Assembly (NCBI GenBank): GCA_044445965.1
Contig: JBIOEJ010000119.1
Span: 1-18,186, forward strand
DNA length: 18,186 nucleotides
From: GAS188 sp044445965
GTDB taxonomy: Bacteria; Pseudomonadota; Alphaproteobacteria; Rhizobiales; Beijerinckiaceae
Direction: 5' to 3'
This document shows, one piece after another, positions 1 through 5,934 of the stretch. How positions within the stretch are numbered: the stretch's first letter is position 1; the number at the start of each line of letters is the position of its first letter. The position numbers and the translations under genes were made by a program. A model generated the notes under the pieces. It saw nothing but the letters and a program-made list of their open reading frames with translations, had not been told where the DNA came from and did no database searches.

Positions 1-431
1 CGCATGCCGGCACTTTCAACAACAATATCCTCACCATGTCGGCGGGGCTCGCCGGCATGACCGAGATCTTCACGCCCGAGGCCGCGCGGCGATTGACGGC
101 CTTGGGCGAGGATCTGCGGCGCCGGCTGAACGCGCTCGGCGCGGCGCATCGCGCTCCCATCACGTTCACCGGCTATGGCTCGCTCATGGCCGTGCATTTC
201 TCGGCAAGGCCGGTGCGCACGCCGCGCGATGCCTCTGCCGCCCATCAGGGGCTGAAGGAGCTGTTCTTCTTCGACATGCTCGAGCGCGGCATCTATTTCG
301 CCCGAAGGGGCATGCTGATCCTGTCCTTGCCGATCGGCGCCGCGGAATGCGACAGGCTGCTGGAAGCGGTCGAGGAATTCCTGGTGACGCGAGCCCCGCT
401 CCTGATGCCCGAGGCGCTCGACGCCGCATGA
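1..431 (+). CDS. Class III (PLP-dependent) aminotransferase, C-terminal part
   Basis: The gene enters from the left edge. The reading frame is open from base 3 and ends with TGA at 429-431, giving about 142 residues. It begins HAGTFNNNILTMSAG, a stretch typical of the large C-terminal region of fold-type I class III aminotransferases close to glutamate-1-semialdehyde aminomutase and the 'aspartate aminotransferase family'. It continues with an amphipathic helix (RRLTALGEDLRRRLNALG) and the small C-terminal subdomain (LKELFFFDMLERGIYFARRG, then LSLPIG). The PLP lysine would lie upstream, outside the window, so the substrate cannot be assigned. A true HemL is possible, but a GSAM-like transaminase of unknown substrate is at least as likely. 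The family is confident; the exact function is not. Confidence 0.8.
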   Translation, partial: HAGTFNNNILTMSAGLAGMTEIFTPEAARRLTALGEDLRRRLNALGAAHRAPITFTGYGSLMAVHFSARPVRTPRDASAAHQGLKELFFFDMLERGIYFARRGMLILSLPIGAAECDRLLEAVEEFLVTRAPLLMPEALDAA

Positions 432-486
432 TCGCGATAACGGCTATCGGCTTGACGATGGCCGATCGGTGCCGCCAGTCGCGGCT

Positions 487-1161
487 ATGAGCTTGGATAT
501 CGCGCTTCTCGGCCCCATCGCGCAGGTGGTGTGGATCGACCTGCTCTTATCGGCCGACAATGCTGTCCTCATCGCGCTGGCCTGTCGCTCCCTCCCCGAG
601 GAGCAGCGCCGCCTCGGCATTCTGCTCGGCGTGGCGGCCGCGATCGCGCTGCGCGTGCTCTTCGGGCTGGGCATTTCCTATGTGCTCGACATCCCGCTGC
701 TGAAAGCGGCCGCGGGGGTGGTCCTGATGTATATCGGCGTCAAGCTTGCCTGCGATGACGGGCATGGGCGTCGCGACGTGCCGGCCGGACGCAATCTCTG
801 GGGTGCGGTGTGGACCATCGCGGTCGCGGACGCCATCATGAGCCTCGACAATGTCCTGGCATTGCTGGCGGTGGCGAGGGAGAATCTCGCGGTCTTCGGC
901 TTCGGCATCCTTTTGTCGATTCCGCTGATCGTCTGGGGCTCGACGCTGATCATGCCCTTGTTGACGCGGTTCCCGATCCTTGCGGTCGGCGGCGGCGGCC
1001 TGCTCGGATGGATCGCCGGCGAGTTGATCGCGGCGGACGGGCTCGTCGGGCCGAGATTGCAGGCGCATGGCTTCGACCCGACCCTGGCGGCGGGTCTGTG
1101 CGCCGTCACGGTGCTGGTAGTGGCGATCCTCATCCTGCGGGCGCGCGGCAAGAAGGCGTAG
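487..1161 (+). CDS. TerC-family integral membrane protein (YjbE-like)
   Basis: A hydrophobic protein of 224 residues with about seven membrane segments. Two internally similar acidic motifs mark the TerC/YjbE family: DLLLSADNAVLIALA near the N-terminus and VADAIMSLDNVLALLA near the middle. In this family the paired Asp/Asn residues sit inside membrane helices and are thought to handle metal ions; some members export manganese and others are linked to tellurite resistance. The ATG at 487 is preferred because it starts directly before the first membrane segment. An in-frame GTG at 469 would add six residues, and neither has a strong Shine-Dalgarno sequence. It lies 55 bases after the aminotransferase gene on the same strand, so co-transcription is possible. 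The family is confident; the transported ion is unknown. Confidence 0.85.
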   Translation: MSLDIALLGPIAQVVWIDLLLSADNAVLIALACRSLPEEQRRLGILLGVAAAIALRVLFGLGISYVLDIPLLKAAAGVVLMYIGVKLACDDGHGRRDVPAGRNLWGAVWTIAVADAIMSLDNVLALLAVARENLAVFGFGILLSIPLIVWGSTLIMPLLTRFPILAVGGGGLLGWIAGELIAADGLVGPRLQAHGFDPTLAAGLCAVTVLVVAILILRARGKKA

Positions 1162-1308
1162 ACTTGAACCTGTGCTGACGGTCGAGGACCACCAGCATTT
1201 TCTCATGGGAGCCGGCTGGTCCCGCGCGTCGCTACTGCCTATATGCGCAGGTTTCTACTGACTCGATCTTCAGCCGGAAAGACCGGCGTATTGCTATCGC
1301 GTCCCCGT

Positions 1309-1692
1309 TCAGGCGGCCATGCGATAAATCATCATATCGCCGACGAGCACTCCGTTGATCGCATTTTGTTCGAAGCGAATTTCATGGAGACCGGGAGCTT
1401 TGACGGCACGTCCGACCACTGAGATGATAGGATCGTCGGGAGGGACGAGCTTGATCTTCGACAGGTCAAGATGCTCTTTGATGGTCATATTCTTATTCAA
1501 GATTCGTGCAATCTGCATGTATGCGCTGTGAAGGTCTTTCGTGGCTGTGGCTGACGCGATGATCAGCTTCCACTCGTCGTGTTCAAGGGAGTGAAGCCAC
1601 ATCGCCGCCTTCACGTCGAAACCATCTTCATCCAAGGCAGCAACCAAATCCCGTCCCGCCTTGATTTCATCGTTTACCAAAACTGAGTGCAT
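1309..1692 (-). CDS. Hypothetical protein, partner of the HEPN gene
   Basis: An intact protein of 127 residues with no assigned function. It opens with LVNDEIKAGRDLVAALDEDGF, continues with a strand-rich segment around DEWKLIIASATA, and ends with IRFEQNAINGVLVGDMMIYR. The ATG at 1692 is preferred over an upstream in-frame TTG at 1752 because GGAG stands 3 bases before it (complement of 1696-1699) and the extra 20 residues look non-native. It overlaps by 26 bases the ancestral end of the HEPN pseudogene, so the two were probably translated as a pair. From memory, similar proteins often sit beside HEPN-domain genes, which suggests a two-gene module. No helix-turn-helix, nucleotidyltransferase (MNT) or membrane motif is visible. 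Base composition is clearly AT-richer than in the flanking genes, which fits transfer. Confidence 0.7.
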   Translation of the reverse strand: MHSVLVNDEIKAGRDLVAALDEDGFDVKAAMWLHSLEHDEWKLIIASATATKDLHSAYMQIARILNKNMTIKEHLDLSKIKLVPPDDPIISVVGRAVKAPGLHEIRFEQNAINGVLVGDMMIYRMAA

Positions 1693-2092
1693 AAACTCCG
1701 TAACCCGTGTCGATGACAGAATTCCGCATTGCGGTCGCACGTACTGCGTCAATCATATCGTATCGCGCATCTTCGCATCTTCGGACCATTCTTGCACAAT
1801 TTCCCACGCGGCATCTCGAGCTGGATCGAGCCGCGCTTCCTTCACTTTGGATGCGAGTCCGGCGAGCGCGACGAGATCTGCGATCTTGTGGGTGTATATG
1901 CGATTGATCAGGTTTCTATCGGGGATTGTGTCAGCCGAAAACTGAATGGATATGCAAGCCTTTAGCGCGATTTCGATCGCGTACCCGAAGAGATAGTAGG
2001 AGTTGGAATAACGCGTGTGCTCGAACAACAGGGAAGCATCTTCCAGCTTGCTCTTGGCGAGAGCCCCGTAAGGCGCTCCGAGTCAGTGTCAT
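1667..2092 (-). pseudogene. HEPN-domain protein gene, broken by two frameshifts
   Basis: The longest open frame (about 2028-1753) encodes an HEPN-like core: EHTRYSNSYYLFGYAIEIAL, then YTHKIADLVALAGL and a final EWSEDA. Its ends lie in another frame. An ATG at 2092, six bases after the thyA stop, begins MTLTRSAL; removing one base from the GGGG run (2064-2067 on +) joins it to ALAKSKLEDASLLFEHTRY. At the other end an 8-bp tandem duplication (1767-1782) shifts the frame; removing one unit restores EWSEDARYDMIDAVRATAMR and runs to a TGA at 1669-1667. The two changes add nine bases in total. The repaired protein would have 138 residues, normal for this HEPN family. No clean Rx4-6H RNase motif is seen, only RIYTH. 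A truncated product from an internal start (TTG 2028) cannot be excluded. Confidence 0.75.
1767..1782. repeat. Perfect 8-bp tandem duplication (GCATCTTC twice)
   Basis: Units at 1767-1774 and 1775-1782 are identical. On the minus strand this reads GAAGATGC twice inside the 3' part of the HEPN gene. Deleting one copy restores a continuous reading frame through WSEDARYD, so the duplication is best explained as the mutation that caused the second frameshift, probably by replication slippage. Confidence 0.85.
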
Positions 2093-2098
2093 TGGCGT

Positions 2099-2908
2099 CT
2101 ACACCGCGACCGGCGCCCTGATCGCCGGCCAGGGGTCATAGGCCTCGATCGCGATATCCTCGAAGCGGATATCGAAGAGCGACCTCACCGCCGGGTCGAG
2201 CTTCAGCCGCGGCAGGGGGCGCGGCTCGCGCCGCAACTGGAGGCGCGCCTGCTCCAGATGGTTCAGGTAGAGATGCGCGTCACCGAGCGTGTGCACGAAA
2301 TCGCCGACGCCGAGCCCCGTCGCATGGGCGATCATATGCGTGAGCAGTGCGTAGCTCGCTATGTTGAAGGGCACCCCGAGGAACACATCCCCCGAACGCT
2401 GATAGAGCTGGCATGAGAGGCGTGGCACGCCGTCCCGGCCGGTCGCCACATGGAACTGGAACAGGCAATGGCAGGGCGCGAGCGCCATCTTGGCGAGATC
2501 GGCCGGGTTCCAGGCACTGACCACGAGGCGCCGCGAGTTCGGGTTCGTTCGGATCTCGTCGAGGAGCCAGGCGATCTGATCGATCGTGCCGCCTTCCGGT
2601 TTCGGCCAGGAACGCCATTGCCGGCCGTAGACCGGGCCGAGATCGCCCTCTTCATCCGCCCATTCGTCCCAGATGGAGACGCCGTGCTCCTTCAGATAGG
2701 CGATATTGGTGTCGCCTTGCAGGAACCACAACAGCTCATGCACGATGGATTTGAGATGCAGTTTCTTGGTCGTGACCAGCGGAAACCCCTTTCCGAGATC
2801 GAAGCGCATCTGCCGCCCGAATACGGACAGGGTTCCGGTGCCGGTGCGGTCGCCTTTGGCGACGCCATGATCGAGGACATCACGGAGGAGATCGAGATAG
2901 GCGCGCAT
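2099..2908 (-). CDS. thyA: Thymidylate synthase
   Basis: Makes dTMP from dUMP with 5,10-methylenetetrahydrofolate as methyl donor and reductant, in the cytosol. From the ATG at 2908 the protein has 269 residues, close to the usual 264. This start aligns the N-terminus (MRAYLDLLRDVL) with E. coli ThyA and places the catalytic cysteine of the ALAPCHCLFQF motif at residue 146, the same number as in E. coli. Other hallmarks are DRTGTGT near residue 20, the phosphate-binding NPNSRRLVVSAWNP, the folate/dUMP region SCQLYQRSGDVFLGVPFNIA, HTLGDAHLY, and the C-terminal closing segment ending PVAV. In-frame GTG and TTG codons at 2920 and 2923 are alternative starts. No dihydrofolate reductase gene follows; the next gene is the HEPN pseudogene, so an inserted cassette may have split an older thyA-folA neighbourhood. 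Confidence 0.96.
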   Translation of the reverse strand: MRAYLDLLRDVLDHGVAKGDRTGTGTLSVFGRQMRFDLGKGFPLVTTKKLHLKSIVHELLWFLQGDTNIAYLKEHGVSIWDEWADEEGDLGPVYGRQWRSWPKPEGGTIDQIAWLLDEIRTNPNSRRLVVSAWNPADLAKMALAPCHCLFQFHVATGRDGVPRLSCQLYQRSGDVFLGVPFNIASYALLTHMIAHATGLGVGDFVHTLGDAHLYLNHLEQARLQLRREPRPLPRLKLDPAVRSLFDIRFEDIAIEAYDPWPAIRAPVAV

Positions 2909-3033
2909 GCCCTTGCTCACCAAATGAGTCGGGCACGCATATTATCAGCCTTCGTGCGCCCGTGCATGGTAGTTGCGCACCCGCGAAGGAAAAGCTTCAA
3001 TCCGCGGAACCGATCATGAGACAAGGGCTCCCC

Positions 3034-3819
3034 ATGTCCATTTCGCCAAGAGCTGCGCTGGAGCGACCGGCGGCGGTCGCGACGCCCGATCTCATCTGCT
3101 ATCGGACCGAGGCCGATCCGCCGAAGCTCCTTCCCGGCCGGCCCGACCGCCAGTGGATGGACTTGACCGATCAGCGCTACGCCTATCGCTGCATTCCGCT
3201 ATCGATCGCCAATGCCACCGGATGGGAGATCGTCCTGCCCTGCTCCTTCTCGGCGACCTGGACCGGAGGCGCGCTCACCACCGACATCCAGATCAGACCG
3301 ATCGGCGCCGTCGCCTCTCTCGATGCCCGCGTCATCTCGCATTTCGGACACGGCGTATTGACCTTCCATACGGGATACCTCTTTCGGACCAGCCCTGGCT
3401 GGGCGCTTTGGTGCCGAGGCGCGCCGAATATGATCAAGCACGGCATCGTCCCACTGGACGGCCTTGTGGAGACGGACTGGCTGCCATTCCCCTTCACCAT
3501 GAACTGGCGCTTCACGCGGCCCGGCACGGTGCGCTTCGATGAGGGCGAGGTCTTCTGCTTCCTCACACCGGTTCCCCACGCCCTCTACGAATCGATCGAG
3601 CCGGTCATGAGATCGCTCGACGATGATCCGGGTTTGAAGGCTGCCTATGAGGGATGGAGCGCGAGCCGCACCGATTTCAATGCGTCGCTCGCCCGCAACG
3701 AGCCGGAAACGGTGAAGCAGGGCTGGCAGCGCCATTATGTGAAGGGCGCCGCCCCCGAAGGCGAGGCGGCGGCAGGCTTCCATCTGTCGCGGCGGCGGTT
3801 GAAGCCGCCGCGCCCCTGA
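3034..3819 (+). CDS. DUF6065 family protein
   Basis: A soluble protein of 261 residues, recognised as DUF6065-like from the N-terminal region: LICYRTEADPPKLLPGRPDR, RQWMDLTDQRYAYRCIPLSI, then IANATGWEIVLPC. Aromatic and tryptophan-rich stretches follow (SFSATWTGG, SPGWALWCRG, WLPFPFTMNWRF). The family has no established activity; members are found in many Proteobacteria, sometimes near secondary-metabolism or oxygenase genes. The ATG at 3034 is preferred because AAGGG lies about seven bases upstream; ATGs at 3016 and 2962 are in frame. It is divergent from thyA and converges on a small secreted protein. A GCGGCGG/CCGCCGC hairpin at 3792-3811 lies inside the last codons and may contribute to termination, although no T-run follows. 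Confidence 0.75.
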   Translation: MSISPRAALERPAAVATPDLICYRTEADPPKLLPGRPDRQWMDLTDQRYAYRCIPLSIANATGWEIVLPCSFSATWTGGALTTDIQIRPIGAVASLDARVISHFGHGVLTFHTGYLFRTSPGWALWCRGAPNMIKHGIVPLDGLVETDWLPFPFTMNWRFTRPGTVRFDEGEVFCFLTPVPHALYESIEPVMRSLDDDPGLKAAYEGWSASRTDFNASLARNEPETVKQGWQRHYVKGAAPEGEAAAGFHLSRRRLKPPRP

Positions 3820-3840
3820 GATTGCAGCAACGACCCCGCA

Positions 3841-4086
3841 TTAGCCGCGAGCGATCAGCCTGTCCTTCAGCGCCGGGCATTCGGCCAGCTTGAAGAGGTC
3901 GCCGCGCTTGCTGACCCAGGCGTCTTGCCTGGTGAGGTAAGTCAGCTCGCCGACCCTCGCCAATCGAATGGTGTCGCAGCTCTGCGGAAGCTCGGATAGC
4001 GGATAGGCGGGCACGGCCTGGGTCGCGACCAGCGCGCCGCAGGTCAGAGCGAGGCCGGCGGCGATACGGATGAAAAGCTTGGACAT
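3841..4086 (-). CDS. Small secreted/periplasmic hypothetical protein
   Basis: An 81-residue protein with a clear Sec signal peptide: MSKLFIR, then a hydrophobic core (IAAGLALTCGALVATQA) and a likely cleavage near residues 24-27 (TQA-VPA). The mature part is about 55 residues with two cysteines (37 and 70) that could form a disulfide in the periplasm. The ATG at 4086 is chosen because a strong Shine-Dalgarno sequence (GGGAGG) stands five bases upstream; longer in-frame extensions would place charged residues before the signal peptide. No family is recognised. It converges with the DUF6065 gene, with 21 bases between the stop codons. Confidence 0.75.
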   Translation of the reverse strand: MSKLFIRIAAGLALTCGALVATQAVPAYPLSELPQSCDTIRLARVGELTYLTRQDAWVSKRGDLFKLAECPALKDRLIARG

Positions 4087-4260
4087 TCTCGCCTCCCTTG
4101 GGATGCGGCGGGAGCGATGATCCACCTGGAACACCCGGCTTCCCGCGCCTGTCTGCATCGTTGGTCGCGCGCCGGCCGGGCGAGGTTCATCGAGGCATGC
4201 GGTGATTGGCCAAAGGAGCGCCGGCGGCGCTTGCGGCCGGATGAGGGATAACCCCCAGGC

Positions 4261-4289
4261 TTCAAATCGCGGTCAGGATCGCCTATATG
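4261..4289 (+). promoter_or_regulatory. Putative sigma70-type promoter of ssrA
   Basis: TTCAAA (4261-4266) and TATATG (4284-4289) each match the -35 and -10 consensus at four of six positions and are 17 bases apart. They lie just before the structured start of the tmRNA gene. This is a pattern match only. Confidence 0.4.
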
Positions 4290-4628
4290 ACGGGGTGCCG
4301 CCTCACGGCGGCTATGGCGATAAATGACGATCGGAATAAACCATTCGGACCCGGGGGCGGTACCCGGCGCCTCCACCTGGAACCGGTTCCGGCGACAGCC
4401 GGTTCGAGGCGGGGGCGAAATAGGATCGACGAGGGTGTAAAGGGTTTGTTTTTGCCCGGTATGGTTCCACCGTTATCGGACCATAAGCACAGTTGCCAAT
4501 GACAACTATGCTCCGGTTGCCGTCGCTGCGTAATGCAGCGTAAGCTTCCGAAATCAAGCCCTTACGCTTAGCCGCGTAAGGCGGGGTCTGGAGGCGCCCG
4601 GCAACAGAAGCCTCCGCTTCCCCGCCTT
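4290..4628 (+). ncRNA. ssrA: tmRNA, circularly permuted two-piece alphaproteobacterial form
   Basis: Rescues stalled ribosomes by acting first as tRNA-Ala and then as messenger for a degradation tag. The tag frame is at 4495-4533: GCC AAT GAC AAC TAT and so on, encoding ANDNYAPVAVAA followed by TAA. The mature 5' end of the coding piece is GGGGGCGAAATAGGATCGAC (from about 4413), matching the conserved tmRNA start. The acceptor piece lies upstream, as in all permuted genes: GGGCGGTACCCGGCGCCTCCACC ends near 4377, and its GCCTCC can pair with GGGGGC to form the acceptor stem. About 35 bases between the pieces (TGGAACCGG to TTCGAGGC) form the loop removed during processing. The 3' region holds pseudoknot stems, including GGAGGC/GCCTCC and AAGGCGGGG (4578-4586) with CCCCGCCTT (4620-4628). 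The outer boundaries are approximate. Confidence 0.92.
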
Positions 4629-4663
4629 GCGAGAGTAGCGGGCAGCCGAGACGACGAGCGACG

Positions 4664-5266
4664 ATGCCGACCGATCTGATCCGCTACGACCTTCTCGTCC
4701 AGGACGCCCTGAAGGGGGTCGTGCGCCGCGTGCTGTCCAATGCCATCCGCGAAGGCATCCCGGGCGAGCATCATTTCTACCTGTCGTTTCGGACGCGCGA
4801 AAAGGGCGTGCGCATCTCGCATGCGTTGCGTGAGAAATATCCGGAAGAGATGACCATCGTCCTGCAGCACCAGTTCTGGGATTTGTCGGTCAACGAGCAT
4901 GTCATCGAGGTCGGGCTGTCGTTCTCGGGTGTGCCCGAGAAGCTCGTGATCCCCTTTGATGCGGTGAGCGGTTTCTTCGATCCGTCGGTGCAGTTCGGGC
5001 TCAAATTCGAGCTCTCGAAGAATGGCGCGTCCGCCGGATCGGCGAAAGCTCTTCCATCCGTCTCGAAGGATCAGGGCGACGGGCCGCCGAAGTTGCCGTC
5101 GCGTGGCGCCTCCGCGGAGCCGCCGAAGCCGGCACGGAAGGCGACGGAAAGGACCGCCAAATCCGCCTCCGACACCAAGCTCAAGCTGGCGGCCGAGCCG
5201 GCCGAGGACAAGTCGAAGGAAGGGCCGAAGGTGATCAGCCTCGACGCCTTCCGCAAGAAGCCCTGA
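4664..5266 (+). CDS. sspB: SspB-family ClpXP adaptor (alpha type)
   Basis: Adaptor that binds ssrA-tagged proteins and hands them to the ClpXP protease in the cytosol. The 200-residue protein has the alpha-SspB fold region at residues 1-120: N-terminal helix MPTDLIRYDLLVQDALKGVV, then GEHHFYLSFRT, YPEEMTIVLQHQFWDL and LSFSGVPEKLVIPFDAVSGF, ending with PSVQFGLKFE. A flexible linker rich in Lys, Ala, Pro and Ser (about 125-185) leads to a conserved C-terminal tail, VISLDAFRKKP, which is the likely ClpX-docking (XB) motif. Length and layout are normal for the family. It lies directly downstream of ssrA, whose tag is its expected ligand. Its TGA overlaps the ATG of the DUF4169 gene by one base, so the two are translationally coupled. 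Confidence 0.93.
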   Translation: MPTDLIRYDLLVQDALKGVVRRVLSNAIREGIPGEHHFYLSFRTREKGVRISHALREKYPEEMTIVLQHQFWDLSVNEHVIEVGLSFSGVPEKLVIPFDAVSGFFDPSVQFGLKFELSKNGASAGSAKALPSVSKDQGDGPPKLPSRGASAEPPKPARKATERTAKSASDTKLKLAAEPAEDKSKEGPKVISLDAFRKKP

Positions 5267-5565
5267 TGGACGGCACCGTCGTCAATCTTCGATTGGCCCG
5301 CAAGCGCCGCGCGCGCAGCGCGAAGGAAGTGGCCGCGGCGCAAAATCGCCTCGCCTTCGGCGAGACCAAGGCCGCTCGCCGGCAGCGGCGCCTCCTCGCC
5401 GAACAGACCGTTCGCAGCCTCGATGCCCATAAGCTCGATGTTCCGGCCACAGCGACTGCCGACGGGCCTCGAGCGTTTTCCGGCGAAGCCTGCTCCCGCG
5501 AAGGCGGGGACGTCTCCGGTTCGCCTCCGAAAATGCAGCAAAATCAAAATCACAGCCGCGACTGA
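5266..5565 (+). CDS. DUF4169 family protein with repeat-derived C-terminal tail
   Basis: A small basic protein of 99 residues. The first 60 or so match DUF4169: VVNLRLARKRRARSAKEVAA, then NRLAFGETKAARRQRRLLAE and LDAHKLD. This is a charged, probably helical domain of unknown role common in Hyphomicrobiales. Members usually stop near 60-65 residues; here about 30 more follow (AFSGEACSREGG to NQNHSRD), and they are encoded by an intergenic-type repeat (5471-5550). The ATG overlaps the sspB stop, and the TGA is immediately followed by the ATG of the ribbon-helix-helix gene, so the three form one transcription unit. The tail is probably non-functional ballast from a repeat insertion that kept the frame open. 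Confidence 0.85.
   Translation: MDGTVVNLRLARKRRARSAKEVAAAQNRLAFGETKAARRQRRLLAEQTVRSLDAHKLDVPATATADGPRAFSGEACSREGGDVSGSPPKMQQNQNHSRD
5471..5550. repeat. Intergenic palindromic repeat, copy 1 (inside a coding region)
   Basis: GCGTTTTCCGGCGAAG, GTCTCCGGTTCGCC and GAAAATGC.GCAAAA recur in the same order at 5834-5888. This copy carries an extra block (CTCCCGCGAAGGCGGGG) between the first two parts, which is itself a small hairpin repeat seen in many alphaproteobacteria, so one repeat appears nested in another. The flanks TTCCGGCGAA and TTCGCC can pair to form a stem. Confidence 0.7.
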
Positions 5566-5832
5566 ATGGCGCGCGGCGACGCGGCATCGACGATCATCAA
5601 GCGTTCGGTGACGATCGCTGGCCATTCGACGAGCCTGTCGCTCGAACAACCTTTCTGGATCGGGCTTGGACGGATTGCGCAAGCCGAGAAGGTGAGTGTC
5701 GCGGCGCTCTTGCGCCGAATCGATGCGAAGCGCAGCGAACCAGGCGAATTCCAGGGCAATCTGTCTTCGGCAGTGCGCGTTTTCGTGTTGCGCTGGCTCG
5801 CCGGGAAAGCCGGCGTCGACCCGCTCGACTAA
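5566..5832 (+). CDS. Ribbon-helix-helix domain protein
   Basis: An 88-residue protein of the RHH_4 type. The ribbon strand and first helix are KRSVTIAGHSTSLSLEQPFW (residues 12-31), followed by helix 2 (IAQAEKVSVAALLRRID) and the family's C-terminal signature NLSSAVRVFVLRWL. Proteins of this type form dimers and are presumed DNA-binding regulators, but no target is established for the family. The ATG directly follows the TGA of the DUF4169 gene. The same small genes are, from memory, frequently found side by side in Hyphomicrobiales. Transcription of this unit probably ends in the palindromes at 5834-5934. Confidence 0.9.
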   Translation: MARGDAASTIIKRSVTIAGHSTSLSLEQPFWIGLGRIAQAEKVSVAALLRRIDAKRSEPGEFQGNLSSAVRVFVLRWLAGKAGVDPLD

Positions 5833-5833
5833 A

Positions 5834-5888
5834 GCATATTCCGGCGAAGTGTCTCCGGTTCGCCGCGGAAAATGCGGCAAAACAAAGT
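5834..5888. repeat. Intergenic palindromic repeat, copy 2
   Basis: GCATATTCCGGCGAAG, then GTCTCCGGTTCGCC and CGGAAAATGCGGCAAAACAAAG. It matches copy 1 at 5471-5550 without the nested insert. TTCCGGCGAA and TTCGCCGCGGAA can form an imperfect stem. It directly joins the next palindrome at 5889, and the pair together is the arrangement typical of Hyphomicrobiales repeat mosaics. Confidence 0.75.
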
Positions 5889-5934
5889 ATTAGAGCCCTC
5901 GATCCGATTCAATCGGATCGGGAAAGGCTCTAAT
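5889..5934. repeat. 46-bp nested palindrome between convergent genes
   Basis: The outer arms ATTAGAGCC (5889-5897) and GGCTCTAAT (5926-5934) are perfect inverted repeats. The inner arms GATCCGATT (5901-5909) and AATCGGATC (5911-5919) are also perfect, with a one-base loop. It lies between the convergent ribbon-helix-helix and AsmA genes and could act as a bidirectional terminator. The CTA at 5930-5932 inside the right arm is the TAG stop of the AsmA gene. A related 50-bp palindrome is at 11978-12027. Confidence 0.85.

Noticed and set aside
4287..4557. Short open frames on both strands (71 and 81 residues)
   Set aside because: They lie within the tmRNA gene, whose tag frame and conserved ends explain this DNA.
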